Source of the DNA: Gammaproteobacteria bacterium
Lineage (GTDB): Bacteria > Pseudomonadota > Gammaproteobacteria > Competibacterales > Competibacteraceae
NCBI GenBank assembly: GCA_024235135.1
Contig: JACKMZ010000004.1
Coordinates: forward strand, 186,001 to 250,000
Length of the DNA stretch: 64,000 nucleotides
Reading direction: 5' to 3'
Shown: positions 58,614 through 64,000 of the stretch, piece after piece
Numbering within the stretch: the first letter of the stretch is position 1
Layout of the letters: each line of letters begins with the position of its first letter
The notes under the pieces: generated by a model
Database searches by the model: none
What the model was told of the DNA's origin: nothing
What the model saw: only the letters and a program-made list of their open reading frames with translations
Made by a program: the position numbers and the translations under genes

Positions 58614-60697
58614 CCCCAAGACCCATTCCCATGACGAGCCATGTGTTGCGGCGCATGGTGTTTTTCTCCCTCACCCTGATTACCACCCTGATCGCCATGG
58701 GTCTGCTCATCAGCGTCTATCAAACCGACGGTATCAGCCCGCTGGAGGTGGTGCTGCTGTTCCTCTACGTCGTCCTGTTCCTGTGGATTTGCGCTTCGTT
58801 CTGGACGGCGTTTCTCGGCTTTTTCGTGTGCCTGCGTGGGCGCGACCGGCACGCCATCACCGCCACGACACCGGCCACGAATTCCGCCGCCCTGGTCATC
58901 GAGGCTCGCACGGCCATCGTCATGCCCATCTACAATGAGGACCCGCAACGCGTGTTCGCCGGGCTCAAGGCCATACATCAGTCCTTGCGGGAGACCGGGC
59001 TGGCGGAATCCTTCGATTTTTTCATTCTCAGCGACACCCGCGATCCCGACCTCTGGGTCGAGGAAGAATTGCGCTGGTACCGGTTATGCGAGGAACTGAA
59101 TGGCCAGGGTCGCATCTTCTATCGCAACCGACCTCAGAATACCGGTCGCAAAAGCGGCAATCTCGCCGATTTCTGCACACGTTGGGGCGGCGCTTACCGC
59201 TATATGATCGTGCTCGATGCCGACAGTTTGATGACCGGCCCGGCCCTGGTGCATATGGTGCGCATGATGGAACGCAATCCCCGCGTGGCCTTGATTCAGG
59301 TACCGCCAGTGCCGGTCAATCGTGAATCGCTGTTCGCCCGCATCCTGCAGTTCGCCAGTTGCGTCTACGGGCGCATTTTCACGGCGGGACTGAATTACTG
59401 GCAACTGGGCGAAGGCAATTACTGGGGACATAACGCCATCATTCGCGTCCAGGCGTTCACGGAATGCTGCGGCCTGCCGGATCTACCGGGCCGAGAGCCC
59501 TTTGGCGGCAAGATACTCAGTCATGATTTCGTGGAATCGGCCCTGCTGCGCCGCGCGGGCTGGCAAATCTGGCTGGCCTACGACATGGGCGGCAGCTTCG
59601 AAGAAATCCCGCCCACGCTGATCGATTACGCCAAGCGGGATCGGCGCTGGTGCCAGGGCAATCTGCAACATCTGCGACTGATTTTCGCCCGTGGCTTTCA
59701 CCCCATCAACCGCCTGCATTTGCTCATGGGGGTCATGTCCTATCTGGCCTCCCCGTTGTGGTTTCTGTTCCTGGTTCTGACCGGTATCGAAGCATTCATC
59801 CAGTCACGGGGGGAACCCATTTATTTCTTCGGCGAAAGTTTCGCGCCGGTCTGGCCCGTTTCCTACACGGTGGAAATGACCACCGTGCTGATCGTGACGC
59901 TGACCTTTCTGTTTCTGCCCAAGGTTCTGGCCTTGATCCTGCTGCTCAAGGACCCCGTACAACGCCGCCTTTACGGTGGCCGCTTCAGGGTCGCCCTGGG
60001 CGTATTGCTGGAAAGCCTGTTTTCGGTCTTGATGGCGCCGGTACTCATGCTGTTTCAGGCCAAATTCGTGATGGCCATTCTGTTGCGACGAGACGTGGGC
60101 TGGCCGGCGCAACAACGCGGCGATCGACAGACGGGCTTCAAGGAAGCGCTACTGGCTCACGCGGGACAAACGCTGTTGGGGATCGCCGTCGGCGTGGTGT
60201 CGTACCATTTCGTACCCAACTTCTTCTGGTGGTTCATTCCGGTTCTGCTGGGCATCGTCTTAGCCATTCCGGTTTCCATGTTTTCCAGCAATGTCGCGCT
60301 TGGGCAAGTTACCCGGCGTTGGGGTCTGTTCCTCACACCCCAGGAGACCCACCCGGCACGGGTGCTGATTCTGTTGCGGGAATATCTCGATCAATCCGCC
60401 GCCCTTGCCCAGAGCGGCGGTAATCCCTTTCTGCTGACTTTGAAGGAGCCCTGCGCCAACGCTTTGCATGCAGCCTTACTACCCAACCAGGGCATCGATC
60501 GCCGCCGCCGGCATCACCTGGAAGGGTTGATCTATCAATTACTGGATTACGGACCGGACAGCGTCACTGCCACAGAGAAAAGAGAGTTGCTGGCCCACCG
60601 TGAAACCTGGCTGCGCCTGCACCTGCTACTGTGGGCCGATCTCGATAATGACCATCCCGACCTGTCGGTCGACAACCTGCCTGGCGCGGCGGGCTGA
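58610..60697 (+). CDS. opgH: Glucan glucosyltransferase OpgH (MdoH), short N-terminus
   Basis: 695-aa GT2 inner-membrane enzyme that polymerises the glucan backbone from UDP-glucose. The glycosyltransferase domain begins TAIVMPIYNEDPQRVFAGL; VVLDADS-type motif is IVLDADSLMTG near residue 205, LSHDFVESALLRRAGW near 303 and the RRWCQGN motif near 345. At least six helices surround it. ATG at 58610 overlaps the previous stop (ATGA). Enteric OpgH is about 850 aa; here the first helix starts near residue 15, so the long cytosolic N-terminal region is absent. It needs OpgG for activity. Confidence 0.93.
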   Translation: MTPRPIPMTSHVLRRMVFFSLTLITTLIAMGLLISVYQTDGISPLEVVLLFLYVVLFLWICASFWTAFLGFFVCLRGRDRHAITATTPATNSAALVIEARTAIVMPIYNEDPQRVFAGLKAIHQSLRETGLAESFDFFILSDTRDPDLWVEEELRWYRLCEELNGQGRIFYRNRPQNTGRKSGNLADFCTRWGGAYRYMIVLDADSLMTGPALVHMVRMMERNPRVALIQVPPVPVNRESLFARILQFASCVYGRIFTAGLNYWQLGEGNYWGHNAIIRVQAFTECCGLPDLPGREPFGGKILSHDFVESALLRRAGWQIWLAYDMGGSFEEIPPTLIDYAKRDRRWCQGNLQHLRLIFARGFHPINRLHLLMGVMSYLASPLWFLFLVLTGIEAFIQSRGEPIYFFGESFAPVWPVSYTVEMTTVLIVTLTFLFLPKVLALILLLKDPVQRRLYGGRFRVALGVLLESLFSVLMAPVLMLFQAKFVMAILLRRDVGWPAQQRGDRQTGFKEALLAHAGQTLLGIAVGVVSYHFVPNFFWWFIPVLLGIVLAIPVSMFSSNVALGQVTRRWGLFLTPQETHPARVLILLREYLDQSAALAQSGGNPFLLTLKEPCANALHAALLPNQGIDRRRRHHLEGLIYQLLDYGPDSVTATEKRELLAHRETWLRLHLLLWADLDNDHPDLSVDNLPGAAG

Positions 60698-60756
60698 CCC
60701 CGTCGGCTGCACGGGTCCCATGGGTCGTCGGGTAGGATTCGAGGGATAGCGAGTCG

Positions 60757-62724
60757 CTACAGATCCATCGGCATCGGCAAAATCAGTACCCGTTTATCCA
60801 GACAATGCAAGCGCCCCTGCACGGCCAGTGGAGTCTGGTTGTGCAGCCAGCGGGCGTAGAAGTGCTCTTCCTGAAACATCAACTGTCCGATGAGACACAA
60901 GCTGTTGGGATAATCGTCGGTGGCCTGCAAACCCAGGCGGGTAAATTCCTCCACGGGATCGGTGCCGAACGCCATGCGGTACTCGGCCGCCAGACCTTGG
61001 CTGTGGCAGTAACTGGTGTAATAGCACAGGGCGTTCTCCACCTTGTACTGCAAGGTCCGCAGCGCACCCGAGCCTTCGTAGCTTTTGGCGTCCACTTCGC
61101 CCACCGCCAGAAAGACGAAATTCTTGAAGTGGTCCGGAAAAAATTCGCGTATCCATTGCAAGCTGTACATGGCCACGCCCCGGCTTTTCCCGACGATGAA
61201 TATCGCCGTGGGCTGACTGGGATCGAGTTCCGGCAATGACGCGGGTTCCTTCCACGTCAGGCGCGGTGCGTAGAGATCGTCGGCGCGTTCCAAACAAGCG
61301 TTGATCTGGTCGTAATGCGTTCTGATCAGATAGCAGAAGCCGATCACCAGGCCCGTCACGGTCAACGTGATCCAGCCGCCTTCCGTGAACTTCTCCAGCA
61401 CGGTGACCGACAGGATGGCCGCGACGACGACGAACCCCACCAGGGATAACACGAACCGCTGCCGCCAATGGCTTTCCTCATCGTGATTGCGCCACCAGTA
61501 CCGGCACAGCCCGAGTAACGACAGACTGAAGGTGAGAAAGACGTTGATGCTGTACAGGACCACCAACAGGCTCACCTCCCCGTTGCTCCACCACAACATG
61601 AGCAAAGCCGCGCCCCCCATGAGCAGAATGCCGTTCTGGCGGGCAAGACGGCTGGACAATTGGCGGAACTGCCGAGGCACCCAGTAGTCGCTGGCCATGC
61701 TCGCCAGCACGGCCGGACCGCCGAGAAATCCGGTATTGGCCGCCACCAGCAGCAAACCGGCCTCCAGCGCCAGCACCACGGCGAGAACCAGATGGTCCGT
61801 ATAGGGACTGACGTAGCCGACATTTTCAATGATGGCGGCGAAAGCCACCGCGTTGAGAGTCTGGCCCGGCAGGGGTTGCACGGCCCACAACAGGTAGAGC
61901 AGGATGATGCCGCCCGCCGTCAAGGACAAGGAGGCGGCCATCAAGAACATGGTCAGTTGCCCGGTCTTGACACGCGGTTCCGCCAATACATTGACATTGT
62001 TGGAGACCGCTTCCAGGCCGGTATACGTACCGCCGCCCAGCGAATAGGCCCGTAGGAACAGGGAAGCCACGAACACCCAGCCGAATTCGTGAGTCATAGT
62101 CGTGGTTTCCGTGAGGGTATCGGGAATCAGGTTCGGCAGGCGCGCTCCATGGACGTAAATACCGTAGGCGATGAGCAAGGCGTGGCTGATGAAAAAACCG
62201 AGAAAGATCGGCAACAGAAATTTGATGGATTCCTTCATGCCGCGCAGATTCAGGACGATCAGCAACACGATGAGCGCGACTTCCACCGGTACCTTGAACG
62301 ACAAGGAGCTGAGGGGTAATAGGCTGAACACGGCATCCATGGAACTGGCCACGGAGATGCTGATGGTCAATACGTAATCCACGAGCAAGGCGGCGCCGGA
62401 AACCAGGCCGGCGCGGGAACCCAGCAATTGGCTTGCCACCTTGTAGCCGCCACCCCCCGAGGGAAACAGCTCGATGACCTGGTTGTAGGCCAGGGAGATG
62501 ATGAATACCGTGAGCGCCGTGGCGAAAGCCAGATAAAGGCCGAGATGGGTGTGGATACCCAACGCCAGGAAGGCTTGCTCCGGTCCATAACAGGCCGATG
62601 ACAATCCATCGGCGCCCAGGCCCACCCACGCCAGAAACGCCGCCAATGCCACATGCTGGCGGGTTGCCGGGTTGAGTGGATCGAGCGGCTTGCCGAGTAG
62701 CAGATCACGTAGTTGCGCAAGCAT
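60757..62724 (-). CDS. APC-superfamily permease, KimA-like
   Basis: 655-aa inner-membrane transporter with about 12 helices and a cytosolic C-terminal domain of about 160 residues. The N-terminal pattern GKPLDPLN, GLGADGLSSACYGPEQAFLAL, QVIELFPSGGGGYKVAS and LLVDYVLTISISVASS closely follows the KimA group of high-affinity potassium importers, as does TGLEAVSNNVNVLAEP and LLVAANTGFLGGPAVLASMASDYWVPRQF. The C-terminal domain (TAIFIVGKSRGVAMYSLQWI) differs from KimA and may be regulatory. Potassium is the best guess; an amino acid substrate remains possible. Confidence 0.8.
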   Translation of the reverse strand: MLAQLRDLLLGKPLDPLNPATRQHVALAAFLAWVGLGADGLSSACYGPEQAFLALGIHTHLGLYLAFATALTVFIISLAYNQVIELFPSGGGGYKVASQLLGSRAGLVSGAALLVDYVLTISISVASSMDAVFSLLPLSSLSFKVPVEVALIVLLIVLNLRGMKESIKFLLPIFLGFFISHALLIAYGIYVHGARLPNLIPDTLTETTTMTHEFGWVFVASLFLRAYSLGGGTYTGLEAVSNNVNVLAEPRVKTGQLTMFLMAASLSLTAGGIILLYLLWAVQPLPGQTLNAVAFAAIIENVGYVSPYTDHLVLAVVLALEAGLLLVAANTGFLGGPAVLASMASDYWVPRQFRQLSSRLARQNGILLMGGAALLMLWWSNGEVSLLVVLYSINVFLTFSLSLLGLCRYWWRNHDEESHWRQRFVLSLVGFVVVAAILSVTVLEKFTEGGWITLTVTGLVIGFCYLIRTHYDQINACLERADDLYAPRLTWKEPASLPELDPSQPTAIFIVGKSRGVAMYSLQWIREFFPDHFKNFVFLAVGEVDAKSYEGSGALRTLQYKVENALCYYTSYCHSQGLAAEYRMAFGTDPVEEFTRLGLQATDDYPNSLCLIGQLMFQEEHFYARWLHNQTPLAVQGRLHCLDKRVLILPMPMDL

Positions 62725-62855
62725 GGGTGCCCCGACGGTATGACCGTGACGGAAGGATCAATTCGCGTACTGTACGCTTTCTATCCGCTTTGCGGAAACC
62801 CCTGGCCACCCGGAAACGCCATCGGCCTCGCATTCGCCAAGGTCTTTACCGACCC

Positions 62856-63638
62856 TCAGCGGTAGTCGTGTATTCTGTCCTCCAGCAGGTTCTGAAGCAG
62901 ATCGACACGCTTTGCCAATTGTTCGAAAGCTTCCCGCCAATCGTCATCCCGATCGTACCCGCGCATAGCGGGCCTCATTAAGCCACAAGGCTTCTCCGGA
63001 TCATGCACCATTCCGGGGCATCCCTTCTGATTCATCAATCCACAAGCACCTTGGAAACGATCCCCGCCGGGGCCATGCGCCATCATGGGGTGAGCTTCCG
63101 GTCCTCTCATACCCTGGCCCATGCCGTGGCCCATACCCTGACCCATGCCGTGGCCCATACCCTGGCCCATGCCGTGGCCCATGCCCTGGCCCATGCCGTG
63201 GCCCATGCCGGGGTTCATACCCATCATCGGGCAGTTCGCCGATTGCCTCGGGCCAGGTTGCGTCATATTGAGCATCATGGCATTGAGCGCCACCATCTTT
63301 TGCCGCAGTTCGAGCATAAGCCGCTGGCGTTCCTCAGGCCCGCTAGCCTTTTCTATCGTGTCCAGACCGGTGATCATTTCCTCCATACGCTGTCGCATAA
63401 AATCCAGCATGGGCTTGGGAGCCTCTTCGGCGTCATCGGAAACGGCTTCCATCGCGGGGTCGGGAACGGCGTCCTCATTGGCCGCCGCACCGGCAGGCGG
63501 AGTCTTCATAGCTTCGGCGGGAGGCGACGCGGCGGGAGGCGGTGGCATCTGTCCTTCAGGCACGGCCTGCTGAGCAAACAAGGCGGGCAATGTGAACGAC
63601 ACCGCTAACAAGGTGATCACCAGGGGACGAAATCGCAT
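62856..63638 (-). CDS. Secreted Met/His/Gly-repeat protein of unknown function
   Basis: 260-aa predicted periplasmic protein with no recognised family. A signal peptide covers about residues 1-22 (LVITLLAVSFTLPALFAQQ). It is followed by a Pro/Ala region, a helical segment (MLDFMRQRMEEMITGL), and then repeats of GMGHGMGQ (about 137-172). The tail carries cysteines in CGLMNQKGCPG and EKPCGLM and ends in a helical EAFEQLAKRVDLLQNLLED. The start at 63638 has AGGAGACC upstream; an in-frame extension to 63692 lacks this. Met, His and Cys spacing suggests metal (for example copper) binding, but this is only inferred from composition. Confidence 0.75.
   Translation of the reverse strand: MRFRPLVITLLAVSFTLPALFAQQAVPEGQMPPPPAASPPAEAMKTPPAGAAANEDAVPDPAMEAVSDDAEEAPKPMLDFMRQRMEEMITGLDTIEKASGPEERQRLMLELRQKMVALNAMMLNMTQPGPRQSANCPMMGMNPGMGHGMGQGMGHGMGQGMGHGMGQGMGHGMGQGMRGPEAHPMMAHGPGGDRFQGACGLMNQKGCPGMVHDPEKPCGLMRPAMRGYDRDDDWREAFEQLAKRVDLLQNLLEDRIHDYR
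63108..63212 (-). repeat. 24-bp in-frame tandem repeats encoding GMGHGMGQ
   Basis: Just over four copies of a 24-base unit lie in the secreted protein gene, differing mainly by single C/T and A/G changes. The unit length is a multiple of three, so copy changes would alter repeat number without breaking the frame. This makes the tract prone to slippage and a likely site of strain variation. Confidence 0.85.
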
Positions 63639-63812
63639 GACAGGTCTCCTCAACGATTCTCGGGACGGGTTGCAAAGTTTCATAGGTTTCACGCCCGAGT
63701 TGCCGGGACACTCACAACGGTTCTGGGTTTCGGGCGTGGGTGCGACGCCGCCGAATGCGGCGCCAAAGGTTTGGAGGGGACTCCAGGCAGGAAAAATCGG
63801 TGGGCGAATATC

Positions 63813-64000
63813 CTATCCTTCGAATGGCTGCCCGCTCGCCAAACGCATGGCACGCTTCCTATCTTCGCAAGGTTCCGAACACACGCACTCGATCCCCTTG
63901 ATTTTATTGAGACCGCCGCATGATCCCTGAATGGGCGCCCGCTTGAACAGCACGCCAATAGCCATGCCGATAAAGGCCGTCAGAAAAAGAAACAAGGTCA
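63813..64000 (-). CDS. nqrM: Na+-NQR maturation protein NqrM, start at or beyond window edge
   Basis: Small membrane protein that helps deliver iron during assembly of the Na+-translocating NADH:quinone reductase. Visible are an N-terminal helix (LFLFLTAFIGMAIGVLF), then FKRAPIQGSCGGLNKIKG and ECVCSEPCEDRKRA, the conserved cysteine pattern of the NqrM family. TTG at 63995 would give 60 aa, but the frame continues as xTG-ACC-TTG to the edge, so the true start is probably the codon spanning 64001-63999 (ATG if the next base is suitable). nqrM normally follows nqrF, which predicts the nqr operon to the right of the window. Confidence 0.88.
   Translation of the reverse strand, partial: TLFLFLTAFIGMAIGVLFKRAPIQGSCGGLNKIKGIECVCSEPCEDRKRAMRLASGQPFEG

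Noticed and set aside
63108..63212. Possible CRISPR-like array
   Set aside because: The 24-base units are directly adjacent without spacers and keep one reading frame, so this is a coding tandem repeat.
63145..63573. Plus-strand frame starting with MPWPIPWP repeats
   Set aside because: It is the antisense reading of the GMGHGMGQ repeats. The minus-strand gene has a signal peptide and ribosome site; this frame has neither.

Overview
The window looks like a contiguous piece of chromosome from a GC-rich gammaproteobacterium. The support is gene order and family content: smc-zipA-ligA on one strand, ftsK-lolA-rarA, opgG/opgH, a TagH/TssK/TssL/TssM type VI secretion block, exosortase-A-type genes, and an nqrM gene at the right edge that implies a Na+-translocating NADH:quinone reductase just outside. 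I cannot name the genus. No phage, insertion sequence, CRISPR array or rRNA was seen; the one RNA gene recognised is tRNA-Arg(CCG).

Layout. 1-0.76 kb: the 3' part of a nitroreductase and a small membrane protein. 1.0-4.8 kb: a tightly coupled four-gene operon with a TRSP-type phosphoribosyltransferase, a HAD phosphatase, a second phosphoribosyltransferase fused to a PELOTA RNA-binding domain, and a DUF218 membrane protein. The first three are the core of the poorly understood Ter-associated nucleoside-like biosynthetic module, here without Ter proteins. 5.0-8.2 kb: wecA, tRNA-Arg and a membrane-anchored diheme c5-type cytochrome preceded by an overlapping 31-codon ORF. 8.3-14.8 kb (minus): ligA, zipA, smc. 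15.2-25.2 kb (plus): half of a type VI secretion locus (tagH, tssK, OmpA-extended tssL, tssM, tagF, pppA) with no tssJ, sheath, tube or spike genes. 25.2-28.1 kb (minus): an exosortase-A-associated decarboxylase and acyl-CoA ligase pair.

28.1-41.3 kb (plus) is a lipid-use block: glutaredoxin-like protein, FadL porin, VolA-like lipase, FadN-type beta-oxidation enzyme, two thiolases and propionyl-CoA carboxylase (pccB, pccA). Together these could release fatty acids from lipids, import them, cut them to acetyl- and propionyl-CoA, and carboxylate the latter. The pcc genes follow a 590-bp non-coding region with three dyad operator-like sites around a promoter-like sequence, and a terminator-like hairpin just before pccB.

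41.3-50.8 kb: a Bax1-like DUF790 nuclease with a P-loop kinase (minus), a radical SAM/SPASM - glycosyltransferase - EamA exporter operon (plus), then CDF exporter, membrane methyltransferase, hybrid histidine kinase and a periplasmic binding protein (minus). 50.9-54.8 kb (minus): rarA, lolA and an ftsK whose motor has lost Walker A, the Walker B aspartate and the gamma domain. 54.9-64 kb: FemAB-like protein, opgG - unknown 179-aa protein - opgH, a KimA-like APC permease, a secreted Met/His/Gly-repeat protein, and nqrM.

The strongest candidates for something new are the apparently motor-dead FtsK at the canonical ftsK locus, the Ter-free phosphoribosyltransferase/PELOTA operon, the radical SAM operon, and the regulatory region in front of pccB. 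All calls were made by reading the sequence; no database search was run.
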